A stretch of DNA of 64,000 nt from Warburgia ugandensis (lineage: Eukaryota; Streptophyta; Magnoliopsida; Canellales; Canellaceae): contig CP141132.1 in assembly GCA_035236585.1 (NCBI GenBank), positions 42,659,880-42,723,879 of the forward strand. Reading direction: 5' to 3'. The stretch's first letter is position 1; each line of letters starts with the position of its first letter. Position numbers and translations under genes: made by a program. The notes beneath the pieces were generated by a model. It saw only the letters and a list, made by a program, of their open reading frames with translations, did no database searches and was not told the origin of the DNA. Below are positions 15,001 to 27,120 of this stretch, one piece after another.

Positions 15001-18000
15001 ACAATTAGCATACTTGGGGCTAGTAGTTGGATGTCCTTTTGAATGAAAGCTGAAAATATATCACATAGGTCTTCTTATTCTCAATGCCCTCTATCTAAAA
15101 TGATCATTTAAAATATTTCTATCCCTTCATGGAGAAAAAAAATCATGAACAAATTTAAGTAAGCAATATATTGTTATTATTCATCTAGTGTGATCAATTT
15201 AAAAAAATTTCTTGCATTAATGAAATAAAAAATCATGCACAAATTTAAGTAAGCATTATACTATTACTATTGACGTGGTCAATTCCAAGTAGCATATTTC
15301 AACATAATAGTTGGATGCCTTTATGAATGAAAATTGAAAGTGTAACACATACAACTTAATCACCTCAATGTCCTCTATCTAAAGTGATCAATTTGAAATA
15401 TTTTTGTCAATTAATAAAGTAAAAAATAATGAACAGATTTAAGTAAGCAATATATTACTACTATTCAACCAAACAACTACAAGTAGCATACTTCAAGCTA
15501 GTAATTTGATGTCATTTTGAATGAAAATTGAAAGTCTAACTCATGGGCCTTCTTAGTCTGAATGTACACTATCTAGAATGATCAAATTCAAAGATTTCCA
15601 TCTATAAACAAATTAAAAAATCACACATAAATTTAAATAAGCAATATATTGTTACTATTCACATAGACAACTACAATTAGCATACTTGGGGCTAGTAGTT
15701 GGATGTCTTTGAATGAAAGCTGAAAATATATCACATAGGTCTTCTTATTCTCAATGCCCTCTATCTAAAATGATCATTTAAAATATTTCTATCCCTTAAT
15801 GAAGAAAAAAATCATGAACAAATTTAAGTAAGCAATATATTGTTATTATTCATCTAGTGTGATCAATTTAAAAAAATTTCTTGCATTAATGAAATAAAAA
15901 ATCATGCACAAATTTAAGTAAGCATTATACTATTACTATTGACGTGGTCAATTACAAGTAGCATATTTCAACATAATAGTTGGATGCCTTTATGAATGAA
16001 AATTGAAAATCTAACACATACAACTTAATCACCTCAATGTCCTCTATCTAAAATGATCAATTTGAAATATTTTTGTCAATTAATAAAGTAAAAAATAATG
16101 AACAGATTTAAGTAAGCAATATATTACTACTATTCAACCAAACAACTACAAGTAGCATACTTCAAGCTAGTAATTTGATGTCATTTTGAATGAAAATTGA
16201 AAGTCTAACTCATGGGCCTTCTTAGTCTGAATGTACACTATCTAGAATGATCAAATTCAAAGATTTCCATCTATAAACAAATTAAAAAATCACACATAAA
16301 TTTAAATAAGCAATATATTGTTACTATTCACATAGACAACTACAATTAGCATACTTGGGGCTAGTAGTTGGATGTCTTTTTGAATGAAAGCTGAAAATAT
16401 ATCACATAGGTCTTCTTATTCTCAATGCCCTCTATCTAAAATGATCATTTAAAATATTTCTATCCCTTAATGAAGAAAAAAATCATGAACAAATTTAAGT
16501 AAGCAATATATTGTTATTATTCATCTAGTGTGATCAATATAAAAAATTACTTGCATTAATGAAATAAAAAATCATGCACAAATTTAAGTAAGCATTATAC
16601 TATTACTATTGACGTGGTCAATTACAAGTAGCATATTTCAACATAATAGTTGGATGCCTTTATGAATGAAAATTGAAAATCTAACACATACAACTTAATC
16701 ACCTCAATGTCCTCTATCTAAAATGATCAATTTGAAATATTTTTGTCAATTAATAAAGTAAAAAATAATGAACAGATTTAAGTAAGCAATATATTACTAC
16801 TATTCAACCAAACAACTACAAGTAGCATACTTCAAGCTAGTAATTTGATGTCATTTTGAATGAAAATTGAAAGTCTAACTCATGGGCCTTCTTAGTCTGA
16901 ATGTACACTATCTAGAATGATCAAATTCAAAGATTTCCATCTATAAACAAATTAAAAAATCACACATAAATTTAAATAAGCAATATATTGTTACTATTCA
17001 CATAGACAACTACAATTAGCATACTTGGGGCTAGTAGTTGGATGTCTTTTTGAATGAAAGCTGAAAATATATCACATAGGTCTTCTTATTCTCAATGCCC
17101 TCTATCTAAAATGATCATTTAAAATATTTCTATCCCATAATGAAGAAAAAATCATGAACAAATTTAAGTAAGCAATATATTGTTATTATTCATCTAGTGT
17201 GATCAATTTAAAAAATTTCTTGCATTAATGAAATAAAAAATCATGCACAAATTTCAGTAAGCATTATACTATTACTATTGACGTGGTCAATTACAAGTAG
17301 CATATTTCAACATAATAGTTGGATGCCTTTATGAATGAAAATTGAAAATCTAACACATACAACTTAATCACCTCAATGTCCTCTATCTAAAATGATCAAT
17401 TTGAAATATTTTTGTCAATTAATAAAGTAAAAAATAATGAACAGATTTAAGTAAGCAATATATTACTACTATTCAACCAAACAACTACAAGTAGCATACT
17501 TCAAGCTAGTAATTTGATGTCATTTTGAATGAAAATTGAAAGTCTAACTCATGGGCCTTCTTAGTCTGAATGTACACTATCTAGAATGATCAAATTCAAA
17601 GATTTCCATCTATAAACAAATTAAAAAATCACACATAAATTTAAATAAGCAATATATTGTTACTATTCACATAGACAACTACAATTAGCATACTTGGGGC
17701 TAGTAGTTGGATGTCTTTTTGAATGAAAGCTGAAAATATATCACATAGGTCTTCTTATTCTCAATGCCCTCTATCTAAAATGATCATTTAAAATATTTCT
17801 ATCCCTTAATGAAGAAAAAAATCATGAACAAATTTAAGTAAGCAATATATTGTTATTATTCATCTAGTGTGATCAATTTAAAAAATTTTCTTGCATTAAT
17901 GAAATAAAAAATCATGCACAAATTTAAGTAAGCATTATACTATTACTATTGACGTGGTCAATTACAAGTAGCATATTTCAACATAATAGTTGGATGCCTT

Positions 18001-19210
18001 TATGAATGAAAATTGAAAATCTAACACATACAACTTAATCACCTCAATGTCCTCTATCTAAAATGATCAATTTGAAATATTTTTGTCAATTAATAAAGTA
18101 AAAAATAATGAACAGATTTAAGTAAGCAATATATTACTACTATTCAACCAAACAACTACAAGTAGCATACTTCAAGCTAGTAATTTGATGTCATTTTGAA
18201 TGAAAATTGAAAGTCTAACTCATGGGCCTTCTTAGTCTGAATGTACACTATCTAGAATGATCAAATTCAAAGATTTCCATCTATAAACAAATTAAAAAAT
18301 CACACATAAATTTAAATAAGCAATATATTGTTACTATTCACATAGACAACTACAATTAGCATACTTGGGGCTAGTAGTTGGATGTCTTTTTGAATGAAAG
18401 CTGAAAATATATCACATAGGTCTTCTTATTCTCAATGCCCTCTATCTAAAATGATCATTTAAAATATTTCTATCCCTTAATGAAGAAAAAAATCATGAAC
18501 AAATTTAAGTAAGCAATATATTGTTATTATTCATCTAGTGTGATCAATTTAAAAAATTTTCAAGCATTAATGAAATAAAAAATCATGCACAAATTTAAGT
18601 AAGCATTATACTATTACTATTGACGTGGTCAATTACAAGTAGCATATTTCAACATAATAGTTGGATGCCTTTATGAATGAAAATTGAAAATCTAACACAT
18701 ACAACTTAATCAACTCAATGTCCTCTATCTAAAATGATCAATTTGAAATATTTTTGTCAATTAATAAAGTAAACAATAATGAACAGATTTCAGTAAGCAA
18801 TATATTACTACTATTCAACCAAACAACTACAAGTAGCATACTTCAAGCTAGTAATTTGATGTCATTTTGAATGAAAATTGAAAGTCTAACTCATGGGCCT
18901 TATTAGTCTGAATGTACACTATCTAGAATGATCAAATTCAAAGATTTCCATCTATAACCAAATTAAAAAATCACACATAAATTTAAATAAGCAATATATT
19001 GTTACTATTCACATAGACAACTACAATTAGCATACTTGGGGCTAGTAGTTGGATGTCTTTTTGAATGAAAGCTGAAAATATATCACATAGGTCTTCTTAT
19101 TCTCAATGCCCTCTATCTAAAATGATCATTTAAAATATTTCTATCCCTTAATGAAGAAAAAAATCATGAACAAATTTAAGTAAGCAACATATTGTTATTA
19201 TTCATCTAGT
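1..19210. repeat. Higher-order satellite array, 28+ units of about 670 bp
   Basis: Tandem array read directly from the sequence. Units start at 1, 671, 1342, 2013, 2684, 3354, 4023, 4691, 5362, 6034, 6704, 7374, 8046, 8715, 9384, 10055, 10725, 11395, 12065, 12734, 13403, 14074, 14744, 15416, 16085, 16755, 17424, 18095 and 18766. The last unit loses homology to the others near 19210. Unit lengths are 668-672 bp, and units differ mainly by single substitutions and homopolymer length. Using the recurring AGCAAT or AGCATT box as anchor, the first unit divides into monomers at 31-224 (194 bp), 225-416 (192 bp), 417-506 (90 bp) and 507-700 (194 bp). The array is AT-rich and has no ORF of 60 codons or more on either strand. 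The near identity of units implies recent or continuing homogenisation, as expected for centromeric or heterochromatic plant satellites; the chromosomal position is inference. Confidence 0.97.
417..506. repeat. Truncated third monomer of the higher-order unit (first copy)
   Basis: This monomer is only 90 bp, against 192-194 bp for its neighbours. It follows the normal sequence to ATTCAT, then jumps to CTAGTGTGATCAATTT, which in full monomers lies about 103 bp further on (CTATCTAGTATGATC in diverged monomers such as 21185-21205). The same deletion is in every unit of the array, so it predates amplification of the 670-bp unit. The join lies at a short shared ATCTA/TCTAG stretch, consistent with a microhomology-mediated deletion. 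Confidence 0.9.
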
Positions 19211-19439
19211 ATGATCAATTTCAAAAAAATTCATCCTTTAATGGAGTAGAAAATCACACATGAATTTAAGTAAGCAATGTACTATTACTATTCATGGGGA
19301 TAATTACTAGTAGCATATTTCAAGTGAATAGTTAGATGCCTTTTTGAATGAAAATTGAAAATCTAACACATACAACTTAATTTTCTCAATGTCCTCTATC
19401 TAAAATGATCAATTTCAAATATTTTCATCCATTTATGAA

Positions 19440-20070
19440 GCAAAAAATCATTAATAGATTTAAGTAAGCAATATATTATTACTATTCAACCATGGATAAC
19501 TACAAGTAGCATACTTCAAGCTAGTAGTTTGATGTCATTTTGAATGAAAATTGAAAATCTAACTCATAGGTCTTCTTATTCTCTATGTCTTCTATCTAGA
19601 ATGATCAAATTCAAAGATTTCCATCTATTAACAAATTAAAAAATCACACATAGATTTAAATAAGCAATATATTGTTACTATTCACATAGACAATTACAAT
19701 TAGCATACTTCAAGCTAGTAGTTGGATGTCTTTATTGAATGAAAATAAAATATATCACATGGGTCTTCTTATTCTCAATGTGCTATCTAAATAGTATGAT
19801 CAATTTCAAAATATTTCATCCCTTTAATGAAGAAAAAAATGAACAAATTTAAGTAAGCAAAATCATTCATCTAGTGTGATCAATTTAAAAAATTTAAGAA
19901 ATAAGCAATGTAAGCATTACTATTCATGGGGATAATTACTAGTAGCATATTTCAAGTGAATAGTTAGATGCCTTTTTGAATGAAAATTGAAAATCTAACA
20001 CATGGGACATCATTTTCTCAATGTCCTCTATCTAGAATGATCAATTTTAAAGATTTTTGTCAATTAATAA
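19440..20070. repeat. Decayed higher-order unit outside the homogeneous array
   Basis: The order of monomer types matches the 670-bp unit: an ACTATTCAACC-type monomer at about 19470, a TTGTTACTATTCACATAG-type monomer at about 19670, a short monomer containing ATTCATCTAGTGTGATC at about 19865, and a monomer with the TTTCAAG..AATAGTTAGATGCC variant at about 19920. Indels shorten the whole to about 630 bp. It looks like an old copy of the unit that escaped homogenisation at the array boundary. Confidence 0.75.
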
Positions 20071-21140
20071 AGTAAAAAATCATGAACAGATTTAAGTAAG
20101 CAATATATTACTACTATTCAACCAAACAACTACAAGTAGCATACTTCAAGCTAGTAAGTTTGATGTCATTTTGAATGAAAATTGAAAGTCTAAACTCATA
20201 GGGCTTCTTATTCTCTATGTCTTCTATCTAGAATGATCAAATTCAAAGATTTCCATCTATTAACAAATTAAAAAATCACACATAAATTTAAGTAAGCAAT
20301 ATATTTTTACTATACACGTAGACAATTATAAATAGCATCCTTTAAGGTAGTAGTTGGATGTCTTTTTGAATAAAAGTTAAAAATCTATCACATGGGTTTT
20401 CTTATTCTCAATGTCCTCTATCTAGAATGATTAGTTTAAAATATTTCTATCCCTTAATAAGCAAAAAATCATGAACAAGATTTAAGTAAGCAATATATTG
20501 TTATTATTCATGAGTACTAATTATAAATAGCATACTTCAAGGTAGTAGTTGGATATCTTTTTGAATAAAATTGAAAATCTAAGTCATAGGTCTTCTTATT
20601 CTCAATGATCTCTTTCTAGAATGTTAAATTTAAAATATTTTCTTCTATTAACAAAGCAAATAATCACACATAGATTTAAGTAAGCAATATACTATTACTA
20701 TTCACATAGATAACTACAAGCAGCATACTTCAAGCTAGTAGTTGGATGCCTTTTTGAATAAAAATTTAAAATCTATCACATCGGTCTACTTATTCTTAGT
20801 GTCCACTATTTAGAATGATCAATTTCAAAGATTTTCGTCCACTAAAAGTAGAAAATCATGCATAGATTTAAGTAAACAATACACTTTTACTATTCATGTG
20901 CATAACTACAAGGTGCATACTTCAAGTGAATAGTTAGATGCCTTTTGAATGAAAATTGAAAATCTAACTGATGGGACATCATTATTCTCAATGTCTATTC
21001 TAGAATGATCAATTTCAAAGATTTTCATCCATTTATGAAGCAAAAAATCATTAATAGATTTAAGTAAACAATATATTATTACTATTCACATGGATAAGTA
21101 CAAGTAGCATATTTCAAGCTAGTAGTTAATATGCTTTTTG

Positions 21141-22270
21141 AAAGAAAATAAAAAATCTAACACATGGGACTTCTTATTCTCAATGCCTTCTATCTAGTAT
21201 GATCAATTTCAAAAATTCTCATCCATTAATGAAATAAAAAATCACTCACAAATTTAAGTAAGCAATATACTATTACTATTAACATGGTCAATTACAAGTA
21301 GCATATTTCAACATAATAGTTGGATGCCTTTTTGAATGAAAATTGAAAATCTAACATATGGGAATTAATAGTCTCAATGTCCTCCATCTAGAATGATCAA
21401 TTTCAAAGATTTTCATCTATTAATGAACGAGAAAATAATAAACAGATTTAAGGAAGCAATATATTATTACTTTACACACAGAGAACTACAAGTAGTACAC
21501 TTCAAGCTTGTAGTTGGATGCCTTTTTTAATGAAAATTTAAAATCTATCACATGGGTTTTCTTATTCTTATGTCCACTATTTAGAATGATCAATTTCAAA
21601 GATTTTCATCCCTTAATAAGTAGAAAATCATGTCATAGATTTAAATAAGCAATATACTATTACTATTCATGTGCATAACTACAAGCATACTTCAAGCTAG
21701 TAGTTAATATGCCTTTTTTGAATAAAAATTTAAAATCTAATCACATGGGACTTCTTATTCTCAATGTCCTCTATCTCAAATGAAAATTTTAAAATAATTT
21801 CCATCCCTTAATGAAGAAAAAAATCATGAAGAAATTTAAGTAAACAATACACTTTTACTATTCATGTGCATAACTACAAGGTGCATACTTCAAGCTAGCA
21901 ATTTAATATCTTTTTGAAAGAAAATAAAAAATCTAACACATGGGACTTCTTATTCTCAATGCCTTCTATCTAGTATGATCAATTTCAAAAATTATCATCC
22001 ATTAATGAAATAAAAAATCACTCACAAATTTAAGTAAGCAATATACTATTACTATTAACATGGTCAATTACAAGTAGCATATTTCAACATAATAGTTGGA
22101 TGCCTTTTTGAATGAAAATTGAAAATCTAACATATGGGAATTAATAGTCTCAATGTCCTCCATCTAGAATGATCAATTTCAAAGATTTTCATCTATTAAT
22201 GAACGAGAAAATAATAAACAGATTTAAGGAAGCAATATATTATTACCATTCACGACTAGAACTACAAGTA
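21141..22270. repeat. 776-bp segmental tandem duplication inside the diverged satellite
   Basis: About 340 bp starting at 21141 recurs almost unchanged starting at 21917, and the variant string AGAACTACAAGTAGTACAC at 21482 recurs at 22258; both offsets are 776 bp, four 194-bp monomers. A further partial echo of the same variant lies at 22453, one monomer (195 bp) later. This is a second, independent higher-order arrangement within the satellite family. Confidence 0.8.
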
Positions 22271-23645
22271 GTACACTTCAAGCTTGTAGTTGGATGCCTT
22301 TTTTAATGAAAATTGAAAATAAATTGAATAAGTCTTCTTATTCTCAATGTCCTCTATCTCAAATGAAAATTTTAAAATAATTTCCATCCCTTAATGAAGA
22401 AAAAAATCATGAAGAAATTTAAGTAAGCGAAATATTATTACCATTCACGACTAGAACTACAAGTAGTACACTTCAAGCTGGTAGTTGGATGTCGTTTTGA
22501 ATGAAAATTGAAAATAAATTGAATAAGTGTTCCTATTCTCAATGTCCTCTAGCTAGAATGAAAATTTTTAAATATTTCCATCCCTTAATGATGAAAAAAA
22601 TAGTGAACAGATTTAAGTAAGCAATATATTATTACTATTTACAAGTACAACTACGAGTAGCACATTTTAAGCTGGTAGTTGTATGTCTTTTTGAATGAAA
22701 ATTGAACATAAATCGATTAAGTCTTCTTATTCTCAATATCCTCTATCTAGAATGAAAATTTTAAAATATCCATCCCTTAATGAAGAAAAAAATCATGAAT
22801 AGATTTAAGTAAGCATTATATTATTACTATTAACGAGTACAACTACAAGTAGTATACTTCAAGCTAGTAGTTGCATAACTTTTTGAATGAAAATTGAAAA
22901 TCTATGACATAGGTATTCTTATTCTCATTTATCTCTATCAAGTATGATTAATTTTTAAAATTTTCATCCATTAACGAAGTAGAAAATTATGTACAAATTT
23001 AAGTAAGCAATTTACTATTACTATTCATGTAGACAATTACTAGTAGTATATTTCAAGCTAATAGTTAGACGTCTTTCTGAATTAAAATTGAAAATCTAAG
23101 ACACGGAACATCATATTCTTAATGCTTTCTATCTACAATTATCACTTTTAATGATTTTCATCCATTTATAAAACAGAAAATCCTAAATAGATTTAAGTAA
23201 GCAATATATTATTACTATTCACATGGACAAGTACAAGTAGCATGCCTCAGGCTAGTAGTTGGATGTCTTTTTGAATGAAAACTAAAATCCTAACACATGG
23301 ACCTTCTTATTCTCTATGTCCTGTATCTACAATAATCAATTTAAAAGATATCCATCCATTGATGAACCAGAAAATCATACACAGATTTTTATGAGCAATA
23401 CAAAGTTTACTATTCACTTAGAATAGTACAAGTAGCATACTTCAAGCCAATAGTTGGACTCCTTTCTAAATAAAAATTGAAAATGTAACACATGGATCTT
23501 CATATTCACAATGAAATATATGCAAAAAGATCAATTTCAAAGATTTTCAATCATTAATGAAGCAAAAAATCATGAACAAATTTAAATAAGCAATATATTA
23601 TTACTATTCATACAACCAACTACAAGTAGCATACTTCAAGCCAGT

Positions 23646-23650
23646 AGTTG
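23646..23650. repeat. Target-site duplication AGTTG, left flank of element A
   Basis: AGTTG lies immediately before the TGTGACGACC terminus at 23651 and recurs at 46866-46870 after the TTATTACA terminus. Removing 23651-46870 restores the satellite text (GTAGTTG followed by AATGTCTTT), so the two flanks were one monomer before insertion. Confidence 0.95.
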
Positions 23651-24539
23651 TGTGACGACCCGGGCTTTTGTAACACATTTTGTAATGTAGTTTGAAAGGC
23701 AGGGCCCTTAAGAGTGTAAAAAAATTTCACAAAACAAAGCAACGGAAATTCTTTTCTTTAGAACTTGTTTTAAAAACCCAAGTCACCACTTCATACATAA
23801 CATAAGTATAATTTGTGTACAAAATAAAATTCCATTGAAGGAATATACTTTTATTAAACTCCAAGATCCATCTAGTGGTTGATAGTACAGCCAAATCTAG
23901 TACAATACTTGTCCAAATTACATAATCCAAAACTCAAGCTCACCATACAATAAAACTCTCAACAAGGAAAAATACATGTCTTCAAGGGTATACCTTGAAG
24001 ATTATTCTCTTCAAGTCTTCTATCGTCTTGAGCTCCTAACTCTCCTTCCCTGTATCTGACATATTGCAACAAGTACAATATTTCAGCAAGCAATGCTTGG
24101 TAGGGGATTCAAGGAACATAATAATTGACAAGGTAATTCCAATACTTCATCATCTCATTATCCTTAAACATACTCTTTACTTGGTAAGTTATGTATATCT
24201 ATATATATACATACCCTTCATGGGTAAACTAGTTAAATTTGTGAAAGTTGTCAAATATCATTCCCAACTAAGCTGATCAATTCTCTTCATTTTGAGAATT
24301 TAGTATTACAGCTAATCTTATACTGGGAATTTCCCTTCTTGGGAAATATTGGTAATATACAATTACCTAGCATTTCATTATGCTAAAACATAAGGCATTT
24401 CACTATGCCTATTCTCATATGCATCATAGTGCGAAATAATAAAAAAGGTTGCTATGCTACAGTCTGATCCGTACTAGCGCGATCGGATAACTACCCTGTT
24501 CACCACTGATACCACAGTGGAAAATATTATGTCATTGCC
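23651..24539 (-). repeat. Subtype-1 LTR fragment (terminal 889 bp) of element A
   Basis: Starts TGTGACGACC and follows the right LTR (42114 onward) up to the GTCATTGCC that precedes the gap. Diagnostic variants shared only with the right LTR include GTAACAC near base 20, GAAAGGC near base 44, CAACAAGG, TTGAGCTCC and AATAATTGACAAGG. It is cut off abruptly where a second LTR start appears at 24540. The missing remainder of this LTR is not found elsewhere in the window. Confidence 0.88.
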
Positions 24540-26036
24540 TGTGACGACCCGGGTTTTTGAAACATGATTTGTAAAGTATTTTGAAAGCCAGGGCCCTTAA
24601 GAGTGAAATTTTTTTTCACAAAACAAAGCAGCGGAAATTCTTTTCTTTAGAACTTGTTTTGAAAACCCAAGTCACCACTTTATACACAACATAAGTACAA
24701 TTTGTGTAGAAAATAAAATTCCATTGAAGGAATATACTTTTATTAAACTCCAAGATCCATCCAGTGGTTCACAGTACAGCCAAATCTAGTACAATACTTG
24801 TCCAAATTACATAATCCAAAACTCAAGTTCACCATACAATAAAACTGTCAACAAAGAAAAATACATGTCTTCAAGGGTATACCTTGAAGATTATTCTCTT
24901 CAAGTCTTCTATCGTCTTCAGCTCCTAACTCTCCTTCCCTATATCTAAGATATTGCAACAAGTACAATATCTCAGCAAGCAATGCTTGGTAGGGGATTCA
25001 AGAAACATAACATTGACAATGTAATTCCAATACTTCATAATCCCATTATCCTTAAACATACTCTTTACTTTGTAAGTTATGTATATCTATATACATACAT
25101 ACCCTTCATGGGTAAACCAGTTAAATTTGTGAAAATAGTCAAATATCATTCCCAACTAAGCTGCTCAATTCTCTTCATTTTGATAATTTAGTATTACAGC
25201 TAATCTTATACTAGGAATTTCCCTTCTTGGAAAATTTTGGTAATATACAATTACCTAGCATTTTATTATCCTACAACATAAGGCATTTCACTATGCCTAT
25301 TCTCATATTCATCATAGTGCAAAATAATTAGAAAGGTTGCTATGCTGTAGTCTGATCCGTACTAGCGTGCTTGGATAACTGCCCTGTTCACCACTGATAC
25401 CACGGTGGAAAATATTATGTCATTGCCCGTATGGGGGGGCAAGACTTTCACACTGGTGGCCTTCCCATAATTGCCACCACCCGACTTTTAGCCTCTCTTA
25501 GGGCAAGGTATCATCACATCATCAAATTTCAAGGAACGGGTGGCCAAACCCTCATGACTCCCCTAGCAATAGCATTCCCCTAGGCTTATGCCTATTAAAA
25601 CAAACTCACAAGCCTCCAAGCTTGTATGTAAAATAGATTTCATATATATCAGACCATATGTCTGTTTACTTAGGGCTGAAATATTTCCTAGTTCCCTATT
25701 CACTTATAGTTTAGTCCTTAACCATCTTATATGTGTTTGGTTGGATCATAAGGTTTTCAAGAGATTAAATACAAGTATTATCATTACTCTTGTCAACATA
25801 AGATCATGAGTACAATCATGTATGCATTCATCAAATCCTCCTACCTTTAAGGATTGATCTCTTTTCCCCAATCTTCCATGATCCTGACCGATCTATGTAA
25901 TCTGTACATCCATACATATTGTCAATATATAAATTATGAACAATCCTATTGATCACTAGATTTGATGTTTACAATGATCCTTAGATCATTCATATCTAAG
26001 TATTTTTCTATCTCTAAGTCTTTGTATGTTCATCTT

Positions 26037-26041
26037 CTTGA
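26037..26041. repeat. Target-site duplication CTTGA of the Tekay element (left)
   Basis: CTTGA precedes the TGTAACGCC terminus at 26042 and recurs at 35711-35715 after the ATTACA terminus. The uninterrupted site is seen in the LTR of element C near 59760 (CTTGATCTTTC). Confidence 0.95.
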
Positions 26042-27120
26042 TGTAACGCCCCGTATTTTTAAGACATTTTTTTTTATAAATAAGAGCATTTGGGATCCCA
26101 TGAGAAAAGATTTATTTAACATTTTACTAAACCTATCTTAAAAACTCCGGGTGTTAGTTTTCCTTTCTCAAAATGGCGTACATGTAATTTAAACATAAAT
26201 AAATAATCCGCGTATAAATCAACGTCAAATAAATAGGCGCCTTTATTTTAATTCAAATAAATGTCCAAAACACAATAATAATATGGCCCAGGGTCTATCC
26301 ATCATAACATCCCATATAAATGTCCAACATATGTCCAAACATCCAATTCACATCCAAATATAAAGTATGCAGTCCATAATAAAATTCAAATGATAATCCT
26401 CTCTAATGACTCACATTACTGTCTAAAACTATAGGGAAAACTAGTCTTCAGCAGCTCTCAAGGTTTATCAACCGCTTTTCCTTTCCTAGTGTTGCGCTCG
26501 AGATCTAAGGCATTGCAAAACAAAGCAATGCCTCAGCAAGCTATCGCTTGTGTAGGTACATAGACAATTAATGTAATAAATGAAAGAAATAATGAACGGC
26601 ACTGATGAAAAGTCTAACATTTATGAAAATAGTGATATCATAATGCCATGTTCAAATAAATGCCAATTTATTCCATATGCTAAAACATGCAATCATAGAG
26701 TTAAAACATGACATGAATCAATAAAATGGAGCATACAATAAGAATAAGGGCACCCTAAGCTAATGGGTCCCACCACATCGCACTAACATCCCTGATCAGG
26801 AGTACACGTAGTCAACCTCTGAGTGTCGTCACACCCAAGCATACCATCCATAACTATGCTCATCATACATGCACACATAATAAGAATATGGGCCATCATG
26901 CTGCAGTGGCAACCCTCCATGGGTATCAACCACCGCCGCTCTCCGTCGACACCATAACGGGAGACTTAGCATCTGTCCCCATGGAAAGGCTCAGACCGGT
27001 AGTGTGGACTATCCATGTTACCAAACCCCTACTGAATGCCATCTATGGGCAGGTGTCTATCATATCACAAAATCATCACATCATAATCTCGGAAGGTGGG
27101 TGGCAGGCCCTATCCCTCCT

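Larger units (their letters stand above)
19211..23650. repeat. Diverged satellite monomers at the array edge
   Basis: About 23 monomers of roughly 190-195 bp, recognisable by the recurring AAATTTAAGTAAGCAATAT box, the CTACAAGTAGCATACTTCAAG box and a TCTAGAATGATCAATTT box. They are clearly less uniform than the array to the left, with many substitutions and small indels. The block from about 19440 to 20070 still has the A-B-truncated-D order of the higher-order unit, at lower identity. It ends at the target site of the LARD-like element inserted at 23651. Confidence 0.93.

Noticed and set aside
1-19210. Regularly spaced repeats reminiscent of a CRISPR array
   Set aside because: The repeats are head-to-tail 190-bp satellite monomers without unique spacers, in a plant context.
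19210-23650. Possible centromere-protein box in the satellite
   Set aside because: I looked for a CENP-B-box-like motif (TTCG....CGGG pattern) and saw none; the monomers are too AT-rich.
24064-24276. 70-codon plus-strand ORF repeated in LTRs (24982, 42527, 51528)
   Set aside because: Same reasoning: a copy of LTR text, frame length varies and there is no recognisable domain.
23651-24540. Simple tandem duplication of the first 889 bp of the LTR
   Set aside because: The two copies belong to different LTR subtypes (23651 resembles 42114; 24540 resembles 58343), so a nested insertion with later recombination fits better.
25588-25809. 73-codon plus-strand ORF present in all four LARD LTR copies (also 43162, 52175, 59312)
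   Set aside because: It is antisense to element transcription and matches no family I know. Differences between copies often change the amino acid, and its persistence is explained by overall LTR similarity.
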